A DNA stretch of 64,000 nt from JAAFJU01 sp043764895 (GTDB taxonomy: Bacteria > Cyanobacteriota > Cyanobacteriia > Leptolyngbyales > Leptolyngbyaceae): positions 1 to 64,000 of the forward strand of contig JAYUJY010000031.1 in assembly GCA_043764895.1 (NCBI GenBank). The letters run 5' to 3'. Made by a program: the position numbers and the translations under genes. Position 1 is the stretch's first letter, and each line of letters starts with the position of its first letter. The notes under the pieces are model-generated. The model was given only the letters and a program-made list of their open reading frames with translations, was not told the origin of the DNA and did no database searches. Of the stretch, positions 35,879 to 45,497 are shown in pieces.

Positions 35879-36835
35879 ATGTCTGGAACTTTCGGAAAAT
35901 TCGTCCTTCCTGGTCTATTTGTTTCTGGTGCTGTGCTCGCTGTCTTTGCGGCTCCACTCGCCATTTACGGCTCCGAGAAAGTTGACGTGCAAATTAGCGA
36001 AAGCCTCGGAGTTTCCGGCGCGACGGTCCAAGATTTTACGGTCCCTTATTTGGGTTTATCAGGGCTAGCTAGCCTTGCCATCGGAAGCGCAACTGCTACG
36101 ATGGTTGGGGTCGGCGCTTCTAGGAAGCAGGCTCAAGCCGCAGAACAGCAGTATCTCAATGCGCAACTTAATTTTCAGAATCGGGAGCGTCAACTCCAAG
36201 ATGCGCTAAGTTCAGAATCCAGCTCAATGGCGTCGGACCTGAGCTTCTTTTTGGATGAGCAAGGGTCTGCCATTCAAACGATTCGTCCTGAAGTGACGAT
36301 CGCAACCAGTTTGTCGGTCGCGACTTCACAGCAGGTCGCTAATGTACAGATTGCGCCGTCTTTCGTTCAGGCGATTGTTCCAGTCTCTATTGCAGCTCCT
36401 CAGCCGATAGTGTTCGCAACGCCGCCGACTGCCCAGGGTTTCATCGTGATGAATTCCTCGAATCTGGCCGTTCACCCGGTGAAAGTTCCTCGCGCAACGG
36501 CCCAGACCGCAACGTCTCCGCTGACTGCGGCCCATGGGTTCTTGAGTTTTGCTCGATTGGGTCAAGCGGTTCCCCCCGCTGCGATCGCTTGGGCTGAAGA
36601 AACCGCAGAACGCCAGAGCGCCACGCAACAACTGGATGTTTTGCAACTTCAGCTTCAGAGCGTGATCGTTCAGATTGAGCAACTTCAAATGAGCTTAAAG
36701 CCCCAACCCGTTGCAGAACCGACCTCGCGCATCCAAGTCATCCAAGGCGATCGTCCATTAGTGGCCGCAACCTCCCATCGGCTCCAGCCCTTTGAACATT
36801 CTTGGGCTAGCGTGCCACAGCGCATTGCATCTTAG
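35879..36835 (+). CDS. Membrane protein of unknown function
   Basis: 318 residues; I recognise no family. Two hydrophobic segments lie near the start (FVLPGLFVSGAVLAVFAAPLAI, then GLSGLASLAIGSATATMVGV about 55-75), followed by a coiled-coil stretch (about 80-115, KQAQAAEQQYLNAQLNFQNR). An Ala/Pro/Val-rich linker and a second helical stretch (ERQSATQQLDVLQLQLQSVI) complete it. ATG at 35879 (MSGTFGKFVLPG) was chosen over a TTG at 35840. A strong terminator follows. Confidence 0.6.
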   Translation: MSGTFGKFVLPGLFVSGAVLAVFAAPLAIYGSEKVDVQISESLGVSGATVQDFTVPYLGLSGLASLAIGSATATMVGVGASRKQAQAAEQQYLNAQLNFQNRERQLQDALSSESSSMASDLSFFLDEQGSAIQTIRPEVTIATSLSVATSQQVANVQIAPSFVQAIVPVSIAAPQPIVFATPPTAQGFIVMNSSNLAVHPVKVPRATAQTATSPLTAAHGFLSFARLGQAVPPAAIAWAEETAERQSATQQLDVLQLQLQSVIVQIEQLQMSLKPQPVAEPTSRIQVIQGDRPLVAATSHRLQPFEHSWASVPQRIAS

Positions 36836-36932
36836 GGTTTGTCGCGGTTATTAGCCCGTGAGTCATGGCCCATAAGCCATACCCGTGAGTTGTAGCAAGT
36901 TAGTGATAGTGGACTGAATATCTCTTGACACG

Positions 36933-36980
36933 CCCCATCTTCAATCCTTCTTTTAAATTGGGTTTGAGATGGGGTTCTTT
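36933..36980 (+). terminator. Rho-independent terminator
   Basis: CCCCATCTTCAA (36933-36944) pairs with TTGAGATGGGG (36964-36974) with one bulge, then TTCTTTAT. It lies between two converging genes. Confidence 0.7.
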
Positions 36981-37015
36981 ATAGGCGATATCTATGGGCG
37001 ATATTTATTAGCACG

Positions 37016-37312
37016 TTAAGCCATAACGGTAAAACTAACGGTCGGTAGCCAGGGATCTTCGACGAGGCCAATGCCTTGGTAGGACCAACGTGACAAAAGG
37101 GCGGAGAGCTGGGTCTGGGCGATCGACTCCATGGCAAACTGCGCCGCTAGATCCGGGGCATGACGATTCAGATAACTCAACAGATCGGCATGTTCTTTGA
37201 AGACGAGCAAATAGCGATCGGGCGGCTTTCCGGGGTCTGAATTCTCCGATCGGGCCACTAAGTATTGACCATCGGTTCTCGATCGGGCCACGCACCAAAA
37301 CTGAGTCATCAC
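37016..37312 (-). CDS. Conserved hypothetical protein, about 98 residues
   Basis: A compact soluble protein (QFWCVARSRTDGQYLVARSE, then DRYLLVFKEHADLLSYLNRH and FAMESIAQTQLSALLSRWSY). No membrane segment or known motif. It looks like a real cyanobacterial conserved protein, but I cannot name it. It follows the ABC permease by 25 bases on the same strand, so the two may be co-transcribed. Confidence 0.65.
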   Translation of the reverse strand: MMTQFWCVARSRTDGQYLVARSENSDPGKPPDRYLLVFKEHADLLSYLNRHAPDLAAQFAMESIAQTQLSALLSRWSYQGIGLVEDPWLPTVSFTVMA

Positions 37313-37337
37313 AAAATTCCTTGTTAAATGTTAGATT

Positions 37338-38375
37338 CTATTTCAAATCATCTAGCTTAATCCGGGGATCGACAAACTTCAGCAGTAAATCTGCAAGCAA
37401 ATTTCCCACGATCAGCATGATGGATCCCAGCATCAGACTCGCCATAATCAAATACAAATCTTGAGCCTGCACCGACTGCAAGATCAGCCGTCCGAGTCCA
37501 GGCCAATTAAAAAAGTTTTCGGTAATAAAAGCCCCACTGAGCAAACTCGCAAACTCAAATCCCAGCAGTGTAATTAAAGGATTGATTGCATTGCGCAGTG
37601 CGTGAACATAAATCACCCGATTCTCAGGCAATCCCTTGGCCCGAGCGGTTTGAATATAATCCTGCCGCAAGACATCCAGCATCTCCCCGCGCGTAATCCG
37701 CTGCAACCCCGAAAACCCGGTAATACTCAACGCGATCGTCGGCAAGATCAAGTGCCACCCAATGTCAAAAAACTTACCCATTCCTGTCATCTCATCGTGG
37801 TCAATGCTCGTCATATCGCCCACCGGAAACAACGGCGACACCCGCTGCGCAAACACCAATAGCAACAGACCCGCAATCAGACTCGGCAACGCTTGCCCCA
37901 CATAGCTCAAAAACCCAATGATTTTATCCACGGTTTTCGATCGATTCACCGCCGCCACAATTCCAAGAGGCAACGCAATAGCCCAGGTCAGCACCAGCGA
38001 ACTTAAGGACAGCAGCAGCGTCGCCGGAACCCGCTCCCACAGCAACGAAACCACCGATCGGTTATAGACAAAACTTTCACCAAAATCTCCTTGGGTCACA
38101 ATCCGCCACAGCCAGCGAACATATTGTTCGGTCCAGGATTTATCTAGCCCAAACTGTTCTTTGAGTTCGGCGATGCGAGTGGGGGAAATTTTTGGATTTT
38201 CTTTGAGGGTGTCGAGGAAGTCACCCGGTGCAAGTTGAATCACCAGAAAACACAGTCCCGATGCCATGACCATGGTGACTAAGGCTTGAAGCACCCGTCG
38301 AACCACATATTGGGACGTTTCGCTCAAGAATAGAGCGCTCAGACGATCGCGCCAAGTGGTTTGGAAAACAGACAT
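37338..38375 (-). CDS. ABC transporter permease, DppB/OppB type
   Basis: 345 residues, six membrane segments, DppB-like N-terminus (VVRRVLQALVTMVMASGLCF, then LAPGDFLDTLKENP, LDKSWTEQYVRWL). The ABC coupling motif is EMLDVLRQDYIQTARAKGLP. It would be one of two membrane subunits for uptake of peptides or similar solutes. No partner permease, binding protein or ATPase is adjacent, which is common for such systems in cyanobacteria. Confidence 0.9.
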   Translation of the reverse strand: MSVFQTTWRDRLSALFLSETSQYVVRRVLQALVTMVMASGLCFLVIQLAPGDFLDTLKENPKISPTRIAELKEQFGLDKSWTEQYVRWLWRIVTQGDFGESFVYNRSVVSLLWERVPATLLLSLSSLVLTWAIALPLGIVAAVNRSKTVDKIIGFLSYVGQALPSLIAGLLLLVFAQRVSPLFPVGDMTSIDHDEMTGMGKFFDIGWHLILPTIALSITGFSGLQRITRGEMLDVLRQDYIQTARAKGLPENRVIYVHALRNAINPLITLLGFEFASLLSGAFITENFFNWPGLGRLILQSVQAQDLYLIMASLMLGSIMLIVGNLLADLLLKFVDPRIKLDDLK

Positions 38376-38492
38376 GACGCATCCCTCAAGACAACCCGTT
38401 TCAAACCCCCCATCAATCTATCGACCCATGGAGGCTGTATCTATCGTTTAGGGTACTGCAAATCAATACCCCACACATTAATGCCCCGCAAA

Positions 38493-39005
38493 TTAATACT
38501 CGATCAAATTAATCACCGGAACATTCGGCAACTTCGATCGCCCACCCAGGAACGTCAGCTCACTCAAGAACGCAAACCCAACCAGTTCACCGCCTGCCAT
38601 CTTCACAAGCTGCGCCGTCGCCGCTGCCGTTCCGCCCGTCGCAATCACATCATCAACGATCAAAACCCGCGAACCCGCTGGAATCGCATCTTGATGGAGT
38701 TCCAAGCGATCGGTGCCGTACTCCAACGCATAATCAACCGAGTGAGTCGCCGCCGGAAGCTTGCCCGGTTTACGCACTGGAATGAAGCCAGCATTCATCT
38801 GCACAGCCATCGGTGCCGCAAAGATGAATCCCCGAGACTCCATGCCAATGAGGTAGTCAGGTTTCAAATGCGCACATTTTTCCACCATGGCATCGATCGT
38901 CGCTTTAAACCCAGCCGCATCTTTGAGCAGCGTGGTGATATCTCGGAAAATAATTCCTTCTTGAGGAAAATCGGGAATATCCCGAATCAGCGCTTTAATA
39001 TCCAT
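38493..39005 (-). CDS. apt: Adenine phosphoribosyltransferase
   Basis: Converts adenine and PRPP to AMP, in purine salvage. 170 residues, normal length. Seen: DIKALIRDIPDFPQEGIIFR, the loop SRGFIFAAPMA, and the PRPP-binding motif VLIVDDVIATGGTA. An open frame continues upstream to 39065, but the ATG at 39003-39005 gives the usual family start (MDIKALIRDIPDFP). Confidence 0.95.
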   Translation of the reverse strand: MDIKALIRDIPDFPQEGIIFRDITTLLKDAAGFKATIDAMVEKCAHLKPDYLIGMESRGFIFAAPMAVQMNAGFIPVRKPGKLPAATHSVDYALEYGTDRLELHQDAIPAGSRVLIVDDVIATGGTAAATAQLVKMAGGELVGFAFLSELTFLGGRSKLPNVPVINLIEY

Positions 39006-39088
39006 GATGGGTATTCGATCGAGAGGTACGTGATGGGTTATCCCACAAGTTGGCACACTTGTCACGCGTAGGTGTCACGCGATGGGAG

Positions 39089-40585
39089 TTACGTTGCCTT
39101 AACTAGAAACGCCGCCGCCTCAACATGAGAGGTCTGAGGGAAAAAGTCAGCAGGCTGAACTCGGGTGAGACGATACTGATCGTTTGCGCACAAAATTTTC
39201 AAATCCCGCGCCAACGTCGATGGATTGCAACTTACATACACAATCCGCTCCGGGTACATGCCCAATAGCGTATCGAGAACTCGGCGTTCACAGCCTTTGC
39301 GAGGCGGATCAAGCACCACAATATCGGGCGTAAAATCAAGCGTGGCTAGCAGCGTTTCCACACTCCCCGTCAGAAATTCCACGTTGGTAATCTCATTGCG
39401 TTCAGCATTTGCAGCGGCTTGTTCCGTCGCACTTTGTTGAATCTCAATGCCCACCACCGACTTCGCCTGCTTCGCCAACGGTAAACTGAGCGTCCCGATT
39501 CCACAGTAAGCATCGACGATCGTCTCGGTTCCCGTGAGTTGAAGTTCGCGCTGGACTTCTTTAAGCAGCGCTTCGGCTTGTTCGGTGTAGACCTGGAAAA
39601 ACGTATCCGGACGAACTTGAAACTTCAAATCAGCAAAGCGCTCTTCCAGATAACCCCGTCCAACAATGCAGAAGGTTTCCGGACCCAGAATCACATTGCC
39701 CTTTTCAGTATTGATATTCAGACATACGCCCACTAGGCCAAAGCGCTGCATCCATTCACTACATTGCTGCCACAGATCATGCATTTTGCGATCTTTAGCC
39801 ACGATCGTTAGCAGGAGTTCCCCGGTCCGCCGTCCGACGCGAAATGAGATGTGACGCACATTGCCTTGGTGCGTTTTCTCATCATAAATCGCCCATTTCC
39901 GCTTACCGATATCTTTCTTAATTTCAGACAGCATGATATTGAACTTGTCGTCTTGAACCGGACATTGATTCAAGTTCACGAGACTATGCGATCCCTTCTG
40001 AAAATAACCCGCTACGACCTGACCATGGACGATCGATCGCATGGGATCACGGAATTTTGCCTCGGGTTTATTGCGTTCAGCAATGCTCAGCGGATAGGTG
40101 ACTTTATTACGATAGCTGTAGGGTTCGCTAACATTAAAGACCTCATTAATTAACCCGCGATTGTCTTGGAGCGAGTCAAATCCACCAATGCGAACCAGCG
40201 CCTGAAATACCTGATTCCACTTTGTTTCGAGTTGATAATGATAGGCCACATGCTGCCACTGACACCCGCCACATTTATCAGCCACAATGCATCGAGGTCG
40301 TTCACGAAATTCTGATTCTTCCAGAACGCCTTCTAAGACCGCATTTGCATACTTCGGCTTAACCTGCGTCAGACGGGCCACCACGCGATCGCCCGGAACG
40401 GTATCCGGCACAAAAATAACCAGATCTCGAAACCGTCCGACGCCATCGCCGCTGTCATTGAGATCCGTTAGAACGAGTTCGATTCGATCGCCTTGTTTCA
40501 GGGGCGCGCGGGTTTCAGTCTCGGGGCTAATGGTAGAGGAAAGTTCAGTCGAGGAGTGTTCAGTTGAGGGGAGTTCGGTAGACAT
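39089..40585 (-). CDS. rlmD: 23S rRNA (uracil-5-)-methyltransferase RlmD
   Basis: Makes 5-methyluridine in 23S rRNA (U1939 in E. coli numbering) with SAM. 498 residues: TRAM domain (about 28-90), an Fe-S cluster with Cys in CIVADKCGGCQWQH and a fourth in NLNQCPVQDD, SAM-binding VDAYCGIGTLSLPLA, and catalytic VSCNPSTLARDL after LDPPRKGCERRV. The first 30 residues are an STELS-type low-complexity extension. It may be RlmD or the close RlmCD type; the Fe-S motif argues for this group. Confidence 0.93.
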   Translation of the reverse strand: MSTELPSTEHSSTELSSTISPETETRAPLKQGDRIELVLTDLNDSGDGVGRFRDLVIFVPDTVPGDRVVARLTQVKPKYANAVLEGVLEESEFRERPRCIVADKCGGCQWQHVAYHYQLETKWNQVFQALVRIGGFDSLQDNRGLINEVFNVSEPYSYRNKVTYPLSIAERNKPEAKFRDPMRSIVHGQVVAGYFQKGSHSLVNLNQCPVQDDKFNIMLSEIKKDIGKRKWAIYDEKTHQGNVRHISFRVGRRTGELLLTIVAKDRKMHDLWQQCSEWMQRFGLVGVCLNINTEKGNVILGPETFCIVGRGYLEERFADLKFQVRPDTFFQVYTEQAEALLKEVQRELQLTGTETIVDAYCGIGTLSLPLAKQAKSVVGIEIQQSATEQAAANAERNEITNVEFLTGSVETLLATLDFTPDIVVLDPPRKGCERRVLDTLLGMYPERIVYVSCNPSTLARDLKILCANDQYRLTRVQPADFFPQTSHVEAAAFLVKAT

Positions 40586-40654
40586 GGGGTGGGGATAAAG
40601 AGGATCCGAAAAGGAGGCGTTGGCAGGTGTTTTAGACGAGTGAGTTGAGACGAA

Positions 40655-41164
40655 TTACTTATTCCGAACGGCGACCACAGTACTGCTGAAGTTGTATTGT
40701 TTGCCTTCTAGCTCTAGGGTTGTGCCAATCTTGACCTTCTTATTGCCAAAGATAATGCCGCCGTCGTCACCGATTTTTGCGTTTCCAGCGAGGGTCATGG
40801 TGAGGTCATTGGAAAATCGGCTTTCAGGGCGAGGGTCAGGCAGAGCTTTCACCGATCCATCCGGTTGAGGAACGGCGAGGTTGCGAGGGAGAAACTCAAT
40901 GCTTTTGAGGTCAACGGACCCTGAAGGCTCATTCCGAATGATGATGTTAATTTTTTCACCCGGTTTCAGCATTTCTTTGGGCGCAGCAGCATTTAGACCT
41001 CGAACGATCACATCAATTTCGATCGCACTGCCTTGTTGGGCCGAAGAGGTTTTCCCAGGCAAGATCAGCAGTCCAGCAATGACCATCATCACAATGGCCG
41101 CTGCGCCTGCATCCAGAATGCTGATTTTTCCGAACAGCCGACCCTTTGAATCTAAGAACGCCAT
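40655..41164 (-). CDS. DUF4330 domain protein
   Basis: 169 residues, single membrane anchor (about 18-38, DAGAAAIVMMVIAGLLILPG) after FLDSKGRLFGKISILD, followed by an extracytoplasmic beta-rich domain (VDVIVRGL type; IEIDVIVRGLNAAAPKEML). This beginning is that of DUF4330, a cyanobacterial family of unknown function. Same strand as rlmD, 70 bases upstream. Confidence 0.85.
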   Translation of the reverse strand: MAFLDSKGRLFGKISILDAGAAAIVMMVIAGLLILPGKTSSAQQGSAIEIDVIVRGLNAAAPKEMLKPGEKINIIIRNEPSGSVDLKSIEFLPRNLAVPQPDGSVKALPDPRPESRFSNDLTMTLAGNAKIGDDGGIIFGNKKVKIGTTLELEGKQYNFSSTVVAVRNK

Positions 41165-41415
41165 ACCTCACCCCTCTCGAAAACCACTACGCGTCGAAAT
41201 TGCCATTCGTCAGAGTACCATAGGCGGCGCACGATCGCAGTCCACGCGTCAAATTCCATATTTTAGAAACAAGTTGGGGAACCTTATTAAGGATGTTCTG
41301 CGTCAAACTCCACATGAGACCCGAATGAAACGAATAACCTATAGCTAATAAAATTATAAAGATAGTTCATCGCAACCTGTCACGGCCCTAACATCACCCA
41401 CCTACGAGGATTTTC

Positions 41416-42258
41416 ATGAAACCTGCTCTCCGTCTCAGTTCCCGCCGTCCTTGGTTCTATCCATTGCTCTCACTTTCAGCGGCGATCGTCTTAGTTTTGT
41501 CGCAGTCCGCCGCATCCTACGCGTTCAGTTGGATGGATTTGATTAAACCTGCCATGCAGATTGTCCAGTTGAGCAGCATGAACGAACGTCAAGAAATCGA
41601 TTTGGGCAGGCAAATTAATGATCAGATTCTAGAAGGTGACGTTCGATTGTTGCGCAATAAGGCAGTGAACGACTACGTGAACCAAATCGGCCAGCGTCTA
41701 GCTGCACAGAGTGAGCGTCCCAACCTTCCCTACACCTTCCAAGTGGTGGATAGCGATCAGGTCAATGCCTTTGCAACGATGGGCGGATTTGTCTACCTCA
41801 ATTCGGGACTGCTGAAGATTGCGGATAACGAAGCGCAAGTTGCTAGTGTAATCGGCCATGAAATCGGCCACATCACCGGAAAACACTCTATGAAACAAAT
41901 GAGAGAAGCGGCTATTGCTCAAGGTATTCTAGGCGCATCCGGGTTAGGCAAGAGTCAAGCCGTTAATCTCGGAGTAGAGCTGGCCTTACGTCGTCCCCAC
42001 AGTCGTCGAGATGAATTTGATGCCGATCGTCGTGGCTTAGTTAACCTAACTCGCGCAAACTATGCCCAGCCAGAAATGGTCAATTTCATGCAAAAACTGC
42101 TGAGAAATGCCTCCAGTACGCCAGCATTCCTAAATACGCACCCCAACACCAACGATCGCATTTCTGAACTCAATCGCCAAATTCAACGATCGCCAACCTC
42201 CAGTAAGGAAGGCTCAGACGCCAAGGTTTACCTAACCCGTTTGCAAACGCTGCGATAA
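41416..42258 (+). CDS. M48-family zinc metalloprotease, exported
   Basis: 280 residues. A signal peptide (about 1-36) ends near SYAFSW. The zinc-binding HEIGH motif is at residues 148-152, and the third ligand is in RRDEFDADRRG (Glu200). This is the BepA/LoiP-like soluble periplasmic type, not the membrane HtpX type; such proteases maintain the outer-membrane assembly. Its 3' end abuts MITE copy 2. Confidence 0.9.
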   Translation: MKPALRLSSRRPWFYPLLSLSAAIVLVLSQSAASYAFSWMDLIKPAMQIVQLSSMNERQEIDLGRQINDQILEGDVRLLRNKAVNDYVNQIGQRLAAQSERPNLPYTFQVVDSDQVNAFATMGGFVYLNSGLLKIADNEAQVASVIGHEIGHITGKHSMKQMREAAIAQGILGASGLGKSQAVNLGVELALRRPHSRRDEFDADRRGLVNLTRANYAQPEMVNFMQKLLRNASSTPAFLNTHPNTNDRISELNRQIQRSPTSSKEGSDAKVYLTRLQTLR

Positions 42259-42398
42259 GGTTCTTCGTTAGGTTCCGGGCACGGCAAGCCATGCCCCTAC
42301 ACTTTCTGGAACCCGGATCTGTAGGGGCATGGCACGCTGTGCCCCTACCCAACGAAGAGGTTCTGAATATTTGGCCTACTTACACCGCATAGCAGTAG
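42259..42398. mobile_element. MITE-like palindromic element, copy 2 (left end lost)
   Basis: Contains the inner inverted repeat (TTCTTCGTTAGGTTCCGGGC on the left, CCCAACGAAGA on the right, with the TAGGGGCA core) and the right terminal repeat at 42375-42398, ending GCATAGCAGTAG. The left terminal repeat is missing or has merged with the end of the M48 gene, so the copy looks decayed. See copies 1 and 3. Confidence 0.75.
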
Positions 42399-42409
42399 AG
42401 ATCAGTCTT

Positions 42410-43213
42410 TTAAGGCTTAAGCCAACGGGTATGATCGCAATTGTAGAGACGGGATGCCTCGTCAGGAATCGTGATTTTTCGCCCATCATAGTCATACGCT
42501 TGAGGCACCGTCGGCGCGGTGAGGGCAGGGCTAATCAAGTACAACGTCGATCGAACGAGTCCTTCTCGGGCATTGGTTTCGGCTAGATCACGAAGCGGCG
42601 TCAGAAGAATCCGTTCATCGGGCCATCCGAGGTGAAAGCAAATGGCCACCGGGGTTTCGGGGGGATAGTGCTGGAGCAATTTGGCTTGGGCGCGACCTAG
42701 ATGTTTAGCACTGAGGTAAAGACAGAGGCTCGATCGGGTGGCGGCTAGGGTCGCGAGATCTTGAGATTCGGGGACTTCGGTCCTGCCGCTGATGCGGGTG
42801 AGAATAATCGTCTGGAGGGTGGTAGGGCGCGTGAGTTCGACCCGGAGTTTGGCGGCGGCAAGCTGGTAGGCGCTGATGCCAGGGATGATTTCAAAGTCAA
42901 TTCCCGCCTCCAGTAAGCCCTGCATTTGTTCCTGAATGGCCCCGTAGAGGCTAGGATCGCCGTCATGAAGGCGGATAACGGTGCGGTGCGATCGGGCCGC
43001 AGACACCAAGATTGGCAGCAGTTCATCTAGATTTTTATCGGCAGCGGAAATAATTTTGGCTCTAGTCGGAACGCCGTGGAGGATTTCGGGAGGGATGAGG
43101 GAGTCGGTGTAGAGCACGAGGTCAGCGCAAGCAAGCAACCGTGCGGCTTTGACGGTGAGAAGATCCGGGTCTCCCGGACCCGCGCCAATGATGTAAACCT
43201 TAGGATTCGTCAT
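42410..43213 (-). CDS. cobM: Precorrin-4 C(11)-methyltransferase
   Basis: SAM-dependent step of cobalamin ring synthesis (CobM/CbiF). 267 residues, in the tetrapyrrole methylase fold: VYIIGAGPGDPDLLTVKAAR, YTDSLIPPEI, RLHDGDPSLYGAI and IIPGISAYQLAAA, and the family-specific ISGRTEVPE. The N-terminus and length are normal. A 13-base repeat (AAAAATGCGTCAG, two copies plus a partial) lies just upstream at 43214-43250. Confidence 0.94.
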   Translation of the reverse strand: MTNPKVYIIGAGPGDPDLLTVKAARLLACADLVLYTDSLIPPEILHGVPTRAKIISAADKNLDELLPILVSAARSHRTVIRLHDGDPSLYGAIQEQMQGLLEAGIDFEIIPGISAYQLAAAKLRVELTRPTTLQTIILTRISGRTEVPESQDLATLAATRSSLCLYLSAKHLGRAQAKLLQHYPPETPVAICFHLGWPDERILLTPLRDLAETNAREGLVRSTLYLISPALTAPTVPQAYDYDGRKITIPDEASRLYNCDHTRWLKP

Positions 43214-43336
43214 AAAAATGCGTCAGAAAAATGCGTCAGAATAGGTCAGAAATCAACGTTGAAATGAGATTTATCCGACATCTGGCCTGGATATCACCCT
43301 AAACTACGATCGATCTAAATCTTAACCCCTACCGCC

Positions 43337-45151
43337 ATGCAATCCCTCACGACCGAAATTCTTGTTATCGGCGGCACCACCAGCGGAACCGCCGCCGCCA
43401 TCCAAGCGGCTCGTCGGGGCGCAAACGTCCTTTTAATTAGTGAGTTTGAATGGCTCGGGGGAATGCTCACCTCTGCCGGGGTCGCCGCGCCCGATGGCAA
43501 CGAACTGCTCTCCTGGCAAACGGGAATCTGGGGCCAATTTTTGCGGGAGCTAGAAACTCGCCAACCGGGTGGACTCGATAACGCTTGGGTCAGCTTCTTT
43601 ACCTATGAACCTCGAATCGGAGCCGAAATTTTTCAGCATTGGGTCGAAGATCTGCCGAACTTAACTTGGATCGCTCACCAAACGCCTCGATCGGTCCAAC
43701 GCAACGGCTCCCAAGTCCTCGGCGTCACGACCGAAGACTATCAAATCACCGCCCAAATCACCATCGACGCCACCGAACTCGGCGACCTGCTTCCCCTCGG
43801 AGACATTCCGCACCGCTGGGGCTGGGAACTCCACGACGAATTCAATGAACCCAGCGCCCCGAAGGAGTTCCAGGCTTGGATGCATCGCTATCCCATTCAA
43901 GTCCCCACCTGGGTCATTATTCTTCAAGACTACGGAGAAGAATATAGCGCTCCGACGATTCCCTGCCCAAAGCACGCGGATCTGTCATTATTTGAAACCG
44001 CTTGGGAAACCTACGGCGGCGAAAAATTTCTGAACTATGGTCGGCTACCAGGCGATCGATTCATGATCAACTGGCCAATTTCCGGCAACGACTACGGGGA
44101 AGGCATCGATCGGGTGATCCACAGCAGCGTCCAGCGTACCGCCTTCGGTCTCGAAGCCCAACGCCATAGTTTAGCCTTTGCCCACTTTATCCAGACCAAA
44201 CTGGGATCGCGCTACGGACTCGCTACCGACGTTTTTCCTGAAACACCGACTCGCCTGAATCCTGCCCTCGCCCTCCATCCTTACCACCGCGAAAGCCGTC
44301 GGATTATCGGCCTCACCATGGTCTGCGAGCAAGATCTTCTCCCTCTCGACCACACCACTGCGCCGCTGCCGTTTTACGCCCCAAAAGGTGATGCAGATCA
44401 GTCTCAATCCGGCTGCACCTCGATCGCTATTGGCAACTACGCCAACGACCATCACTATCCTAGCGGCGACATCACTCTTGCCCCAAAATCGATCGAATGG
44501 GGCGGTCGTTGGACCGGAACGCCCTTCACCATTCCCTACACTGCCCTGATTCCGGACCAAATTGACGGATTCTTCGCCTGCGAAAAAAACATCTCTGTCA
44601 CCCACATGGCCAACGGAGCGACCCGTCTGCAACCCCTTGTCTTGGCGATCGGTCAAGCCGTCGGAATGGCCGCCGCCCTGTGCATTGAGCAATCCTGCCA
44701 GCCTCGTCATCTCCCCGTCCGCACGGTGCAAAACGCCCTCCTCAACGATCCGATCGCCCCCGCTGCGGTCATTCCGTTCTATAACCTTCCCCCTTATCAT
44801 CCCCAGTGGCATCACTGGCAAAACCACTATCTAAACCAGCCACAGGATTATCCTCGCAGCGGTTATATTCCGGGCGATCGACCCCACTCTTCTCTCCAAA
44901 TGCCCCTCCAAACGGCAGTCTTAACTGAAACTTTATTTACGGGAAGATTTGAAAAAGTTGGCTTATCTTTCCGGATCCATTTAAACTTTCCCGTGAAATT
45001 ATTAAATCATTGCTACCCGCTCGTTACCCTAGATGCCGCCATCGATCGCCAACTCCACGCCTATCCTTCAGACACCCTCATTTCCTGCCTCGGCAAGCTC
45101 AACATCGCCGGAGCTTGGATTCGAGTAGCGTTTTTGGAGCAGAGGACTTGA
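43337..45151 (+). CDS. FAD-dependent oxidoreductase (FAD_oxidored family)
   Basis: 604 residues. A Rossmann FAD-binding start (LTTEILVIGGTTSGTAAAIQ) with GGTTSG in place of the usual GxGxxG, then LLISEFEWLGGMLTSAGVAA and the C-terminal flavin-binding block GFFACEKNISVTHMANGATR with LVLAIGQAVGMAAALC. Similar proteins occur in many cyanobacteria; substrate unknown. Divergent from cobM. Confidence 0.82.
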   Translation: MQSLTTEILVIGGTTSGTAAAIQAARRGANVLLISEFEWLGGMLTSAGVAAPDGNELLSWQTGIWGQFLRELETRQPGGLDNAWVSFFTYEPRIGAEIFQHWVEDLPNLTWIAHQTPRSVQRNGSQVLGVTTEDYQITAQITIDATELGDLLPLGDIPHRWGWELHDEFNEPSAPKEFQAWMHRYPIQVPTWVIILQDYGEEYSAPTIPCPKHADLSLFETAWETYGGEKFLNYGRLPGDRFMINWPISGNDYGEGIDRVIHSSVQRTAFGLEAQRHSLAFAHFIQTKLGSRYGLATDVFPETPTRLNPALALHPYHRESRRIIGLTMVCEQDLLPLDHTTAPLPFYAPKGDADQSQSGCTSIAIGNYANDHHYPSGDITLAPKSIEWGGRWTGTPFTIPYTALIPDQIDGFFACEKNISVTHMANGATRLQPLVLAIGQAVGMAAALCIEQSCQPRHLPVRTVQNALLNDPIAPAAVIPFYNLPPYHPQWHHWQNHYLNQPQDYPRSGYIPGDRPHSSLQMPLQTAVLTETLFTGRFEKVGLSFRIHLNFPVKLLNHCYPLVTLDAAIDRQLHAYPSDTLISCLGKLNIAGAWIRVAFLEQRT

Positions 45152-45281
45152 TGTCAGTATCATTAAGCACTTAAAATCTAGTTGTATGATTTTCATGAGT
45201 CAGACGACGACCTCAGTTTTGGGCAGTTCTTTGAGAAACTTTTCCAATGCTTCCTGATCTCACTACGGAGGGTCTGTATGA

Positions 45282-45497
45282 GTGATTAGTTACACATTCA
45301 GTAGACTAATTATGCAAGCTCAACATTCTTTACTTCTCACCAGCCTTCTCATGCTGTCTGCTATTGTCAGCACCATCCAAACCCTGACTCCATCTTCATC
45401 AGACTATCGCGGCAGTGGGCGCGTCGAAAACGCCTATCGCGGCAGCGGTCGTGTAGATGTGGCCTATCGCGGGAGTGGTCGCATGGACGTTGCCTAG
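45282..45497 (+). CDS. patX: PatX-type RGSGR peptide precursor (HetR inhibitor)
   Basis: A 71-residue protein with a signal-peptide-like region (about residues 8-35, hydrophobic LLLTSLLMLSAIV) and a short C-terminus made of three 10-residue repeats: DYRGSGRVEN, AYRGSGRVDV, AYRGSGRMDV. RGSGR is the pentapeptide of PatS, HetN and PatX that binds and inactivates HetR. PatX is the ancestral member, found with hetR in filamentous cyanobacteria, and here hetR is the next gene. A GTG start at 45282 with GGAGGG 9 bases upstream is preferred; an internal ATG at 45312 (61 residues) has no Shine-Dalgarno sequence. Processing would free one or more RGSGR peptides for cell-to-cell signalling (inference). 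Confidence 0.88.
   Translation: MISYTFSRLIMQAQHSLLLTSLLMLSAIVSTIQTLTPSSSDYRGSGRVENAYRGSGRVDVAYRGSGRMDVA
45402..45491 (+). repeat. Three 30-bp in-frame repeats encoding YRGSGR
   Basis: Each unit starts GA/GCCTATCGCGG and codes (D/A)YRGSGR(V/M)(E/D)(N/V). The units differ at several silent sites, so the duplication is not brand new and the peptide is held by selection. Confidence 0.9.
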
